The notes: generated from the letters alone by a model not told the origin. DNA of 64,000 nucleotides from Strongyloides papillosus (GCA_005656395.1 SRSI01000078.1:186001-250000), one strand, 5' to 3'. Shown: positions 26,301 to 39,749, counted from the first letter of the stretch. Numbers and translations: made by a program.

Positions 26301-27660
26301 TATTAATTGACAACGTCAAGATTCCATCTTAGATTAATTAGCTACCATAAAGGTCAATTGTTAAATTTTTTAAAATTTAACATATAATTATCTTAATCAT
26401 TCATATATCAATCTCCAACCTCTTAGAAAACTAATAAATGACTTAACTTAAATGATCATATATTTTAGGATATTTTATCATAAAAATTTCTCTATAATAT
26501 TATAATTGCTATCATATTGTAGTAAATTGATATGATAATATAATAATAGAAAAATACATCCTTCATAATGAGTAATAAATTTTTTAAAATATCAATGAAA
26601 AATATATTAATATATTTATGATTACTTTACATCTATAAAGTAAATATTATAGCAATGCAGTTAATTTTTTTTATCACCTTTCAAGTAGTTATAAAACAAA
26701 GCCGATAACTTTTTTATTATTTACTTTGATATGTTTTTATTATATGATTCAATATTGATAATTATTAAACAAATAAAGTATGCTTTTAAGAATAATAGAT
26801 AAACATATGTAATTTTTACTCTTCTTTACCATTCAATAGATATATTAAGATAATTGATATATGATTTAATAAATAAAATAATTCTTTTATAATGATAAAA
26901 GCTTTTTTTCTGTTCATGTTTATAATCCTTATTTTTGTTTAAATTAATCTTTTTCCTATCTAATAAATTACCTTCATTAATCGGCCCTTTATCAATTATA
27001 AATAATAGTAGAATACTTCATTATTATCATTATGAACATGAGAATATTTTATAATCTATTTTAATACATTTCCATATTATTATTTTTATCATTTTTCCTT
27101 AACTTTTTATTACACATTTTTAACTGCCCATCAAAAAATCCTCATATACTTAAAACTTTTATATATTTATTATTAAAATGTTATGTTACGTTATAAGTAA
27201 TAATCATAATAATTGCATGACTTTAAATTATATAACACTTGTAATTATAAACAATTACGGCTTTTTAAGTAAAATATTTTTAAAGATAAATTGTGAAACA
27301 ATTCGACTTCCTTTTTAGTGTGTACTTTTATAACGAATCTAAATCATCTTTTATATACTTGTGTTGTCATGTCATAATTCATATATGCCTCGGTCAATTT
27401 CTCTTTATGTTTTCGGCATCTATCAAAGATTTTATGACAATCTCATGATATATTTGATTGAGGCGCGATAATCCTAAAAGTTACATTAGTTGCTAAGATC
27501 TATACTAGGACACACCCTTTCAATTTAAGAACCTCTCCATCAATGAGATCGTTCCGCCTCTTGTTAACGCGACCTTCCTTCTCCTTCGTCTACAATGGTT
27601 ATTGAGCAATTATTTCGTTTTGTTGACTGACAGTTGAGCGGTTGTTCCTTTTATATTTTT
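20350..27660. other. 7.3-kb gene-free stretch upstream of the zinc-finger gene
   Basis: Very AT-rich with no supportable exons. Base composition rises locally at about 23.8-24.3, 26.1-26.3 and 27.3-27.7 kb, where palindromes and binding-site-like words occur. A long upstream region next to a developmental regulator is the usual setting for dispersed enhancers, which is inference here. Open frames such as 25167-25418 and 25726-26010 have Ile/Tyr/Asn-rich composition and no splice support. Confidence 0.45.
26223..26234. promoter_or_regulatory. 12-bp palindrome containing an E-box
   Basis: AAGCACGTGCTT is a perfect palindrome centred on CACGTG, the class B E-box bound by bHLH proteins such as MYC/MXL or HLH-30 types. 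Within 35 bp downstream come AACAATG (SOX-like) and TGACAG (homothorax/UNC-62-like). It lies 1.5 kb upstream of the zinc-finger gene. Regulatory function is inferred. Confidence 0.35.
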
Positions 27661-27662
27661 AG
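27661..27662 (+). other. Likely spliced-leader acceptor of the zinc-finger gene
   Basis: A TTTTATATTTTTAG run ends here, 49 nt upstream of the start codon. It fits the nematode trans-splice acceptor consensus, and there is no good donor immediately upstream with coding potential. Confidence 0.45.
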
Positions 27663-27711
27663 ACAACTAACTTAAACAACAAATTTGCCATTCATACTTA
27701 TTAGTGCCATC

Positions 27712-28973
27712 ATGGTATCTACTACTTCTCAATATTTAACTGAATTTACTACATCTACTATTAATAATTCAGTAAGTTATTATATTTTTAATTATTAATT
27801 ATTTACCCGTTATATTTACCCTTTTAGACTGAAACAGGAAAATCTCCATTGGCAATGTTAGCTAAAACATGTGAAACTATCGGACTACCTGATAATAGTC
27901 CACCAAGAAAAGTTAATACTAGTAATAATAGTTCATCAAGTGAATACTCTCCAACTGGTTCAATTAATTCAAACAAAAATATTTCTAAAACTAGTGTATC
28001 ACCATCAAAAGATGAAAACAATTGTAGTAATTCTTCTAATCCTACTCTTATGAATTTAAAACCTAAACTTATTTCTGAAAATAAAATATTATCTCCAGCG
28101 CCAACACCTAAACGTACACCTATTATATCTCAATTTAATCCAATGCTCCTACCACAACCACCAAATCATAATGATCAAATGACTGCTGCTGCATTAGCTG
28201 CAATGGCACAAGCACAATTTACAAATCCTATGATGCGTTTCCCACATGTAATGACAGGATCACCATTTCCGGGAGGAATGAATGGAGCTATGTTTAATAT
28301 GCCTCCTATGATGCCTGGAGGGATGATGCAAGGAATACCAAATCAAATGGATATGATGAATTTGTTTGCACTTCAGGCTCAAGCCGCTGCATACAATGCA
28401 CAAAACCCTTTTATGGCAAATATGATGCAACAAGCACAACAACAACAGGTACCCAATACTACATCAGCTACAGCAATTCAAGCTTACCAATCATTAATGG
28501 CAGCAGCTGCAGGTCAGACAGAAAAAAATGTCTGTTCCTGGTCTGATGGTTCAGGGATATGTGGGAAGATATTTCCAACACCAGATTTATTAACACAACA
28601 TATGAAAAGTCATCTACCAGATTTAAGAAACTCTCAAACACCAACTATTCCTACTTCATCATCTAATTCTAATATTAAAAAAAGTACATCAGCTTCACCA
28701 GCAAATTCAATTGATGGTACTTTAAAATCAACCAAAACATCTTCCAGAAATTCACCAATTATGACACCTATTCTTCCCCCAACAAATATGTTATCATCAT
28801 CAGGTGGTTTACGTTTCCATCCATATATGAAAAATCCTATGATTCGTAATAATAATCATCAATCAATGAAACAACAAGCTGTTGACCAGAATGTTCAAGC
28901 AGCTCTTAATGCAGCAACAATTCAAGCATTCATTAATTCTCAAAAATTGATGACCGGAAATACCTCTCAGTAG
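27712..28973 (+). CDS. tlp-1: NET-family zinc-finger transcriptional regulator (tlp-1/noc/elbow type)
   Basis: Nuclear regulator of the Noc-Elbow-TLP-1 family, which acts in cell-fate and asymmetric-division decisions and is related to the Sp group. Exons 27712-27771 and 27828-28973 (56-nt intron) give 401 aa. Diagnostic features: an Sp/NET box SPLAMLAKTCETIG near 26-39; an Ala/Gln/Met-rich middle; and a single atypical C2H2 finger with Cys256, Cys265, His278 and His282 (C-x8-C...H-x3-H), the spacing typical of NET proteins. After the finger come Ser/Thr-rich sequence and FHPY at 350-353, comparable to the FKPY Groucho-binding motif of fly Noc/Elbow. The C-terminus is Gln/Ala-rich. The gene stands alone in about 16 kb of non-coding DNA. 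The call rests on the box plus the finger spacing; the exact orthologue is inferred. Confidence 0.9.
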
Positions 28974-31900
28974 AAAAAAAATTAGCAGTTTCATGGATAG
29001 TGATTTTTTTAGTAATGGATGTCGCTACAAAAATTTGATACAGTTTTAAACATGGTTTAGCGGGTATAAATTAAAATGAAAAAGATATGTCGGGTATCTG
29101 CTTGATTAATGTCATTAAAAAATTCGCCTCCAAAAACGTTACTATAGGTGATCGCAAAATTGTTTGGAGAGAAATAATTTTTAAAACTTATATATGATAA
29201 AAATGTAGCTTAAAAAAGAGCAAAAAAGAAAGAAATTTGTAATTAGAATGTTTTACTTTATATTATTATATGGAAACATTAACGATAATAGAGTAGATTA
29301 AAAATTTTCAGCAATAAAACTTTAAAAAATTATTTCTTTTATTTCTTTCTATTATTACATTAGATTTAATTTGTTTTAAAGAAAAGAAAAAATTTTTGCT
29401 CAAAACAATATTATTATAATCTATCTTAATACTATTCCCTGTGCCAATTTTTATTAATGTCCTTTTTGTATTAATGTGTATTTTAAAAATAAAAATTTAT
29501 AAAATATATAAATTTATAGTATTATTTTTATCCTTTAATTACTTTATTTATATTCATTTAAAGTTATCTCTTATCAATTAGAAGAATGAAAGAAAAAAAT
29601 TGAAAGACATAATTTTATCATCTATAATCATATCTTTGTATCACAAGATAAATACGTCATTTGTCTTCATCACCTTCAACATTATAAAAGACAAAACACT
29701 CTTTCTATATTAACCTAAGTAAATTTTGCATGTTTTGATATACCACCAGCAATCCATCAAACAATGATGTATTTGATTGAAGTTATCTCAAATTCGGTTT
29801 GTCGTTTTTGAAATAGGATGACTGTTATTATATGGATTCTAATGAATTGTGATGTAAAGGTACAAGAAAAAGAAGGTCTCCCTCTTTTCCGCTTAACACA
29901 ATATTATTAAGTTAAAGTATTAATCATTTATTAAGATCTAATCTGTTGATGTTAAATAGATACACACAAAAAGAACCGCTTAATTTATATATTTATGATA
30001 AAGATAAAATTTAAAAAGATGTTATGTTGGTACTGTCACTTTATTATATATATATATTTATTTCACTCTTTTTACATAACTTTTACAGTAACAAAAGAGC
30101 CATAAATTATACAGTTACACTTAAAGAGTTGTAAAAGGGATAATAAAAATTTTTCTGGATATGAAAAAAATTTGGTTAGTTAGAAGTAAACACAATTAAT
30201 AACAGCTCATTTAACAGGCTTCAAATAAAATTTACGGAAAATATAAAGGTGGAGGATCATTATACAGGTACAATAATCACAATAATTTCTTTTTATACAA
30301 TTTAATTGCCCATTCACCTTAAAAACAATTAAATGATTATTAGAGCCAATTTGTGATTTAAAATGAACGGAACAGTTGTAATTTATTTTTGAATGTGTTA
30401 ACTTTTTTTTTAATTTACGATAGCCTTCCTTTCCTCCATATTACATAATGTCACTTTTTAAATGTAAAATATTTATATGGTGTATGTGTGATTTTAAGAT
30501 AATTGAAAATGTCAATTTTTTATACACAAAATAAATGTTAAGAATATTGTGTTGTGGAGGTCGAGGAGAAGGAAGAGAGAAAATACTACAACTACAAAAT
30601 ATATTTATGAAAATGATGATTTTAAGCAACAAATTTATTATAAAAAATTTTTTATTCTTTATATCATCATTCTCAAAAGTGACAATAAAATATCTCATCA
30701 TTTGTTATCTGGTTTAAGATCACTACCTAATAAAAAGGTTATAAACGAATGAATGTATATGTATAATATATGTATTTAATAAAAAGATTAGCCTGAAAAC
30801 AAAAATGCCGGCAAAATTAATTTTACCATTCATCAATCTTTCCAATAACAAATTACTTTCTTCTCATTTTTGAAATATATACATATATCTTATCTATATT
30901 TATATAATGTAATATTTTAAATTATTGTCATACAATTTGAAAATGGTGCAATAAATTTTATATAGTTATGATGAAAATTATTAAAATATCATATAAATGA
31001 GAGAAAGAAAATTTATATAAATTTATCTTTTATAATATAGATAAATTTTCATCATTAATGTTATCTGTACTTATAGTAAAAATACATTATCTTAAATTAA
31101 TTTTACATAAATTTCTTTCATTCACGTCAAAATCTCACATTTATTTCTCATTATCATTTTATTGGATAAATTTATTTGGTTAAGATAAAGAAAAGATGTT
31201 GTAAACCTCCAACAGGGTTGTTAAATTTTTTTTCAAAAGCTGGTATTGACTATGGAAATTGAAAAAATGAGTTATCTTCTTTAAGTAGATAACAATAAAT
31301 AATGTTGTACTTTATTACGAATTTTTATAATTAATCTTAACAATATAACTTTACCACTGATTGATGTATAGTATAATAAATATACATATTGTATTTGAAC
31401 TATTATAATGCTACCAGTAATATGCTTGTCTACATAACTATAAAGAATATATATATACATTTTTAAATCTTTTATTTGACATTTCATATAAATCAAAAAC
31501 ATTTGTTTCTAGAAATATCATTTATTTTCCTTCTTTTTGAAGTACTCAGAATTTGATTACCGTCTCATCTAAAATTGATAAATGAGTGGAAAGAAAGTTT
31601 TATTGTGTTAAATAAATAAAGAAGTTAATTGAGTAGTTGAAAAAGGTGGATGATTGATTGAGGTAATATAATTGAAATAATCTCTTATTATTTTAGGATA
31701 CAAAAAATGTTATGTTAATAAAAAAAAATAAAGTGATAAAAATGTATGTTTTTGATTTGTTATTTGTGGTAATGAATGTATATGTAATAAATCTTATTTA
31801 AAATACGTATTATTTCAAAAACAATTGTTATTTAATCTTTTTATACCTTCATCAGACTAATTTGTTACTAATTAGGTACCTTGTTTTCTATATTTAAAAA

Positions 31901-33251
31901 TTATTCTTTTCACATCAAAATATTTTTCAATCATAAATAAAAAATCTAATTTTTTTTTTGATTTTTATGCTATTTTATCAAGAATTTATCAAAATGCAAA
32001 TGTTATAATTAGATGATTTTAGAGTAATTAATCAAATAAAAATTATGGATAAGAGTATTTTTAAAATTTTTATTTTTCATATAAAATTAAGGAATTGTAT
32101 TTGATTTTGATTAATTAAATCACACCAGAAGTTTGTCATTATACCACATATCAATTATAATTATCTGTATTATATATATTTTAAAAATAAAGATTGTTTT
32201 ACTTTTAAAGTAATTAATCTTTCCAATTACTGCAAGTATGATAATGCCACTCTATTTTTCATTTCATTTTTCGTCACTTCCCCGCATCCTACTACATTAA
32301 CCTCTTTTTTATTAGAAGCTGTTTTATGATGGTAGAATGATTTACAATATCTTTTTCAAAACAATTATTATTTAAATCAAATAGAACTTTTTCCTATACA
32401 TAATAAATAAATTTAATGACATTTTAATGAGATCAAAGTTCTTCTTTGCACATGTAACAGCCATTATCTATATTACCCATTAAAAATTTAATATTTTTTT
32501 TGTTTCTTTATTTTTTTTTATTCATTCATTAAAAATATTAGACAAAGGAGATGGATAATTAAAGTTGTAGCACTCAAAATGTTGAGAGAGAGACAAAGTT
32601 AAAGACATTAATTTATCATTAATTACAATAATTTGTATTGTTTCTTTTTAATTGCCGCTTTATAAATGATAAATGAATAGTTGAAGGGGAAAAAAATTGT
32701 GATAAAAAGATGAAAGAATATTTTCTTTTCTTTACAACATTCTTTAGACTAACTTCTTTTCAAAACATCTCATGGATGATTAATTGCTATTAATAAATTA
32801 AAAAGACACTTGTTGTCATATTTAGTCAATGTTAAGAAGATAAAATTTGACGGATAGATATCAAAAATGATCAAGCTAATGTCTATCAAAGTTTTGTCAC
32901 AACTTCTTTATGTAACCGTCAGCAATGAAAACAGGCAACATGTATTATTTTTAAAAAAAAATAGAAAAAAAAGATAGATATCGTCAACTGCCTTACTAAA
33001 TGATGGATTTGTCAATAGATGCCTTTTGAAACTTATTATAACCATTTTTGAATGATGTTGATATTCATAAGATAATACTTTTTTGTCTACCATGCCAAAA
33101 TAATGTATATATATATTTGATGAAAAGAGAAGAGCAAAGGACAAGATAATGTGTAATGTTAAAATAAAGGGGGTTATTTGAAAAATTTATCCTTCAAATG
33201 GAATAAAAATTTTGAAAGTTTCATAATTTGGGTGATTTTTAAAAAAATTCT

Positions 33252-33277
33252 CTAAATATCGTGGCGACGGTATTTAG
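33252..33277. repeat. Short inverted repeat with GC-rich loop
   Basis: CTAAATA at 33252-33258 pairs with TATTTAG at 33271-33277; the interior TCG/CGA can extend the stem around a TGG loop with a small bulge. Weakly similar inverted flanks (an A/T-rich GTTTCATAATTT-like arm at about 33216-33230 and a diverged mirror near 33330-33350) hint at a degraded inverted-repeat element, but similarity is low. Confidence 0.3.
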
Positions 33278-35666
33278 TATATGATAAGTTTTTAAAATAT
33301 CAAATTTATTTAAGGTACCTATTTTAAATTTTATGAAGTTTAAAAGAAACATCAGTCTGATATAGGGTAAAACTTCAGAGAATGTCATTTCAAAAAATGT
33401 ATTATGTTAAAAGGATTCCTGTCAATTATCTATTTCATAGTAATTCTTCAAGTTTGAAAACAAAATAACACATTTATCTTTTATCCAATATCTTTTTGAT
33501 GTTAACAAAAATTCATTATCATATGATAAAATATTAGGTAGGAAGTTGAAAAATTATATCAATCATTAGATGATTAACAGATAAAAATTGTTGCATTTTA
33601 TCATTTTTATATATCACAACTAAAAAATTATTAGTTTAAATGTGTTAAAGACATGATTAATTAATTCTCGTTATTTTCCACAGGAAAAAAATTTTTGTTA
33701 TCTTATATACCACTATTTTCTTATGTATCTTTTTGAAAATTAAATAAAAGTTGCCTCTTTTTAAAATAATGAAAAATGGGATTCTTTTTAAAATATCATT
33801 ACTTTAATTATATAATTTTAATAGGAATACTCTCATGAATCTTTTAGTTTAATCAAATAAATAAAAATTATGTTGATTTTGATAATGAAATAATTGGAAA
33901 GACTTGTTTATGATTTTTTTAAAATATATTTTACACGAAAAGGAAGAAAAAAATTCTTTGTTTCAGGGAAAACATTATATTCATTCATCGAGGGATAATA
34001 TTAATATTTTAAAAGAATGTTTTTATCAAATAATAGTTGAGGAGCATTATTTATCATCATAAATCAAGATCTTCAATATATCTTTAAAAGATATATATCA
34101 TTATAACATACAATAATTTTTGACAAAAAGCTATGACCAATAATTTATTGATAATATTTCCTATTCTTTATATGGTAGGGGTTTTATATTTTTGATTTAT
34201 TCCCCATCATTTATTTTAAATTATAGAAATAAAAAAAAAGTTTGCAAAACATTTTTTGTTTTTGGATACATATTTATGATTGGTTTATAAAAGGATATTT
34301 TTAAGGGAATTAACATATTTAGCCTTTTAACTGCTATCTTTTTTTTAAAGATAGCTCTTTATGTTTGTGTAACAAAAAAATATTATAAGGATAACGTTTC
34401 ATTTCACTCTTTGTCATTGTCTAAATATAATTAGAGGTCGGTAAAGTTTGATGGAGGATTATGATGATATAATGTGGTCTCCAATTTTCATCTTGATAAT
34501 ATCATTCTTCCCATTTTTAACACTAAAACTATCAATTTACTACTTTTGATCATCTCCGAATAAAGAATATATTTTATTTCAAATGGTATTGTGAACAGAT
34601 AAAAGTTAATCATATATCAATTTATCATCTTCAAATCAATTTGTCATTTACTAAAAAGATTCTACAATAAATATATAAATTATTGAGACAGTTAAGATAG
34701 ATGGGTGATAAAGTGGGATACCCAATTTGTCATCAATCAACGGCCGGAACTTTTGAGAAAGTTAAAGTATAAAAATAAGATTTATGTGTATTCAAACTTT
34801 ATCTATAATAGATGGGAGCAAGTGTACCAATTAAAAAAAAAAGTAGGGTAATAATTTAAATTTTATTTAATAAAAAATTGTTTTTTTTTATTCTTATAAC
34901 TAATTTTAGTATCATCATGTGCATTAATTATATACTTATAAATGTTTTACTGCAAGAATAATCTCGTTAAAGAAGCTATAAAATTTTTTACCATCTAATA
35001 TTTCATTCATTTTTATTGGTTCTCTATTGTTAAACTCTTTAGAATGATGACATTTCTGTATTTGGTGCATGTAAAAAGACAAAGAATAATTTCCAACTTT
35101 TGACATTTTTACATACTAATAATAAATCATTATTAATGGATGTTTGATTTTAATCAATCATTACTATATATATTATCCAATTTCGGTAGCAGGCTTTTTA
35201 AAATTTTATTTTATGATCTTATGCATTATAAATGGCGTCTAATTATTACCATACATATAAATGATTATTATGTATTTTAAGTAAAAGAGTATTATAAACG
35301 ACTTTTTGAATATTATTTAGCATATTTTAAGAAAAAGTCTTTATCTAGTAGATAGTTATAAAAATGATTGATTTCTACTTTTTATTCTTTAGTCAGCTTT
35401 ATTTATGGGATTTTAATAGTAATGGGTTGTTTGTAATTGTCTTCGTTTAATATATTATATCAATTAAGATGTAACAGAACTGTTATGAGAGGATAAAAAA
35501 ATTAAGCTTAATGTGTATTGATGGTTTTGATAACTAAAAATAATTTTAATTATGATAACATACTTTACATTTATTGTTATCTTACTACTAAAATATCTTT
35601 TAAACATTCGTAAAGTGTCAACAAAGTGACATGTGATTAATCATTTCATTTATCCTCATATATATT

Positions 35667-35693
35667 AGTGTACACTGCGAAACGGCATGCCGT
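35667..35693. promoter_or_regulatory. Two adjacent perfect palindromes in AT-rich DNA
   Basis: AGTGTACACT (35667-35676) and ACGGCATGCCGT (35682-35693) are each perfectly self-complementary and are separated by 5 bp. The second is 67 % G+C in a roughly 80 % A+T neighbourhood. Such dyads suit dimeric DNA-binding proteins. They sit 1.9 kb upstream of the ABC transporter start; the target gene is unknown. Confidence 0.35.
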
Positions 35694-37551
35694 CTTTTCT
35701 AAAACAAATCACAAAATCTGACTATCTTCATATAAAAGCGTGGGATGAAGAGAAAACGATACTATTTTTAAAAGATAATGAAGATTGATGTTTTCCTTTT
35801 CAATTGCCAACATGCTCACATATTATTTGTGTAGCCTTCAATCAAATGTTAATATAGGGAAAGCCTACGACAGATCATTAAATTTTATTTATGATATTAT
35901 GAATGATTTTTTAACTTGACATCAAAATAAAATGACAGAATGAATGTATTAATTTTTCAAAGTTTTGTGTGTATTGAAAGAATTGTAAATGTAAAAAATA
36001 AACATTCATATTTTAAAAATATATTATCTTGATTTTAAAATTATTCATATTTAATCAATCACAAGATTCTCTGCCGACAAAAATATAACTCTTTAATACA
36101 TAAATTATAAAAAAATAACATGAAATTTTAAGATTATATAGATAATTTGAATTGAAGTAACTATTTAGTACCTCTCATTGGTCTTTTTTATTATTTTAAA
36201 TAAAAAATTTCTATATCAATTACAATAATTTATTATAATCTAATTTCAAATATTTTATTCAATATTATTGTATCAAATTTCTATAAATAAAAAAGTTATT
36301 AGAATATTGGTTTATAAGATATATATGTGACAATATTTATCAAAATATATCAAAACTGATATGATTGATAGTGGTAGATTTGAAACGAAATGAAAAATAA
36401 AAGCCATTTTTCATAAGGCGACTCTACTTACATTTAACTTTTCTCCATCTCACAATACTAATTAATCATTTATTAAAAGTGATGGTTTATTTACAAGTTA
36501 AAGAATAAAAAGATAAATGTGATAGTGATAAAATAGATGATTTATTAATACATATAATTTACACTACATAATAATTGATGATTTTAAGATGTTTAATATA
36601 ACTTTCAAAAGACTAAGTACCAACAAAAATAAATAATATATCTAGGAAACAACTGTAAAAATAATGTGAGGGAATGATGGAAAAAAAGATATACACATAA
36701 AAATAAATAATGTTTATTAAATTTTTAAATTAAGGTTACAAAATAAAAAAAATATCTTGGTGGCAAATTTAATGAAGAAGTAAAATTATATCTAAAACTT
36801 GTTCAGGAAAATGAAAATAAAACAATAAAATTAAAATTTTCCATATCGTTTTGAAGGTTATACCTATATAATCATCTATAGACTACTGATAATACTTGTA
36901 GTTAGCATATTTTTCTTTCGCATAGTTTGATTGAAAAAATGTTTTCACTGCTAAATGTAAATATTTTTATTATAAATGATTTTAATTATAAATTTATATA
37001 AAATACAAGTTTGTTAATAATAATAATGTAATTAAAATCTTTGTATATAAGTATACATGTAATGTGTTTGTGTCTTTATTACTAACATTTCTTCTACCAC
37101 AATGAAAAATATTTCTTTTTTTTCACATTTTTTTAAATCAAAAACTATATTATATTGTACTTCATCAATTTCAAGTTATCATACGATTACTTTAATTATG
37201 ATCAAAAGCATTTATACTTTGGTTTTTAAATAATATTTATTGTAGCAAAAAAATACCAAAAGAAATGATAATGTATAATAATGCACTTTTATAGTGTAGT
37301 ATAGTTAATCATTTAATCATAAATTTTATTTAGTCTTATCAAATTCTTAAATAACATTTAAATATTCAATTTGAGTGTAGTGTGCAAACATTTATTGAAA
37401 ATGTCTCCAAACTTATTGTTTTTGATTTTTACTAATATATTTTATCTATTTTTATTTCAGCAAACACCCAACACCAATTTTCGCAATACAAGTTGTTGTG
37501 AAATCGTTTTTTTGTATCTAAAACTATAAATACTCTTATAATATCGTAAAA

Positions 37552-39691
37552 ATGACAGTACAATCTAAATTTTTACAAATTATCACTGATCCAGAAGAAA
37601 GAAATAAATGGTCTAAAAGAATATTTGCTTTAATTTTTTTCTATGGAATTTGGCAAAGTTATTTAATTTATAAAACAATTTCAAATAAAAATAAAAATTG
37701 TTCATTAAAAATTGGTAAAAAAAGTAAAAAATCATTTAACTTAACATTTGCTCATCAATTAAAATATTTATTAAAAATAATGGTACCATCATTTTTTTCT
37801 AAACAAGTTGGTGTTATTGGTATCCATTCATTAATCCTTATCGTCAGAACTTTCCTAACAATTTATGTTGCTGCTTTAGAAGGTTCAATGGTTAAATCAA
37901 TAGTTCAAATGAATATTCATGGATTTGCCGTAAAACTTGCTAAATGGTTATTAGTTGCTATACCAGCAACATTAGTTAACTCTTTAATTAGATATTTTGA
38001 ATCTTGGCTGGCACTACTTTTCAGAACTACTCTCACAAAACATGCTTATAAAAAATATTTTACTGTATGTTTTGACGTTTGTTTTACCTGAACTGATTAT
38101 TTTTTTTATAGAATCAAACATATTACAAAGTAAGTAATCTTGATAGTCGTCTATTGAATCCTGATCAAAATTTAACGGAAGATATTACAATGTTTTCACA
38201 ATCTATAGCACATTTATATTCCCACTTAACAAAACCTATTTTTGATATAGCTTTAATGAGTTTAACACTAATACAATTAGCTAGGAAACGCGAAGCAGGT
38301 GGTAGTGTAACATTCCCAATAATTCTAGCTATGATTGTTATAAGTTTTACTCATAGAATTTTAAGAAGAGTTTCACCTAAATTTGGCCACATGGTTGCTG
38401 AAGAAGCCAAAAGAAAAGGACACTTAAGGTATTTACATTCAAGAATCATAACTAATAGTGAAGAAATTGCTTTTTATGGTGGCTATAAGAGTGAACATAA
38501 ACAACTATTATCAGCATATGATAGTTTATCTAAGCAGATGATGTTAATTTATAAAAAAAAGATACCATATATAATGATTGAACAATTTCTGATGAAATAT
38601 GTATGGTCTGGTTCTGGAATGACAATGATAGCAATTCCAATATTAATGTCACAAAATTCAAGTATTTCTAATGATCCTGATGGTGGAACCTCTGAAAGAA
38701 CAAGAGGTTTTGCCACAGCTAAAAATTTACTGACATCAAGTGCCGATGCAGTTGAAAGGTTAATGACATCGTATAAGGAGATTGTTGAATTAGCTGGATA
38801 TACTGATAGAGTTTATGAGATGTTTAATGTTTTTGATGATGCTTCTAAAGGTATCTATAAGAAAAATGTTGTTGCTGAAGGTAATGATGATAAAAAGTTT
38901 GAGGAATCATTTGATATATCAATAATCAATGGAATTCAAAAAGAGACTGATGGTGCGATAAGACTTACAAATGTTCCAATTGTCACGCCAAATGGTGATG
39001 TTGTTGTTAGGAATATGAGTATTGAAATCCTTCCAGGAATGCATATTTTAATTACAGGTCCAAATGGATGTGGTAAAAGTTCATTATTTCGAATATTAGG
39101 TAATCTTTGGCCTGTTTATCGTGGTACATTGGAGAGGCCTTCAAAAAATCATATGTATTATATACCACAAAGACCATACATGACTTTAGGTACATTAAGA
39201 GATCAAGTTATTTATCCAGATACTGTAAATGATATGATAGCAAAAGGTATTACAGATCAAGATTTGATTGAGATTCTTAAATCTGTCTATCTTTATCATA
39301 TTGTTCAAAGGGAAGGGGGTAAGATTATGCTATAATCTTTTGTTTTTATAAAATTTATTATTTTTAGGGTTAAATGCATGTGAAGATTGGATGGATATTT
39401 TGTCTGGAGGTGAAAAACAACGTATGGGACTTGCAAGAGTCTTCTATCATAAACCAATTTATGCATTACTTGATGAATGTACTAGTGCAATTAGTATTGA
39501 TGTTGAAGGAAATATTTATCAAACAATCAAAGATAATAACATAACACTCCTAACTGTTACACATAGACCATCACTATGGTAAGCTAATATTTTTTATTCT
39601 TTTTTAAAAATATTATTATAGGAAATTCCATACGCATCTCCTTCAATATGATGGAGAAGGTGGATATCAATTCAGTGAATTAAATAAGTGA
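37552..39691 (+). CDS. pmp-4: Peroxisomal ABCD half-transporter (ALDP/ABCD1-2 type)
   Basis: Half ABC transporter of the peroxisomal membrane that imports very-long-chain acyl-CoA for beta-oxidation. Exons 37552-38064, 38112-39318, 39368-39578 and 39622-39691 (introns 47, 49, 43 nt) encode 666 aa, the normal half-transporter size. The membrane domain shows the ABCD-specific runs [10 protein letters not shown] (286-295), [20 protein letters not shown] and [12 protein letters not shown]. The nucleotide-binding domain has Walker [10 protein letters not shown] (Lys493), signature LSGGEKQR (585-592), Walker B/catalytic YALLDE (Asp609, Glu610), and ends [20 protein letters not shown], which matches ABCD1/2 better than PMP70/ABCD3. 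The C-terminal coiled-coil tail of mammalian ALDP is absent. A TTTTATTTCAG acceptor at 37459-37460 precedes a 91-nt 5'UTR. It is functionally linked to lipid metabolism, as is fasn-1, but 27 kb away. Confidence 0.93.
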
Positions 39692-39743
39692 ACAATAATT
39701 AGTAATGATAATGTATTATTAAAGGAAAAAAGTATTTTACTTA

Positions 39744-39749
39744 AATAAA
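39744..39749 (+). terminator. Probable poly(A) signal of the ABC transporter gene
   Basis: AATAAA occurs 53 nt past the stop codon, within the roughly 320-nt convergent gap to the minus-strand gene. Worm 3'UTRs are commonly this short. Confidence 0.5.

Larger units (their letters stand above)
28974..37450. other. 8.5-kb gene-free stretch downstream of the zinc-finger gene
   Basis: The first 350 nt are probably the 3'UTR of the zinc-finger gene (AATAAA at 29313-29318); they are less AT-rich than the surroundings and could carry post-transcriptional sites. Beyond that I find no supportable exon. Small islands with GC words occur at 29.65-29.9, 33.25-33.28 and 35.66-35.75 kb. Open frames at 30441-30752, 31281-31502 and 32908-33144 look like chance. 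Confidence 0.45.

Noticed and set aside
27546..27566. TGAGATCGTTC, identical to the first 11 nt of the bantam/miR-58 family as I remember it
   Set aside because: Neither the 80 nt upstream nor the 80 nt downstream contains a complementary arm, so no precursor hairpin can form; a chance match in the GC-richer promoter region of the zinc-finger gene.
30441..30752. Overlapping open frames on both strands including a GGRGEGRE-like stretch
   Set aside because: Three frames are open together around a short purine-rich patch; no start context or splice support.
31664..31690. TGAGGTAATATAATTG, sharing the let-7 seed
   Set aside because: Beyond the seed it diverges, and the flanks do not form a let-7-like hairpin.
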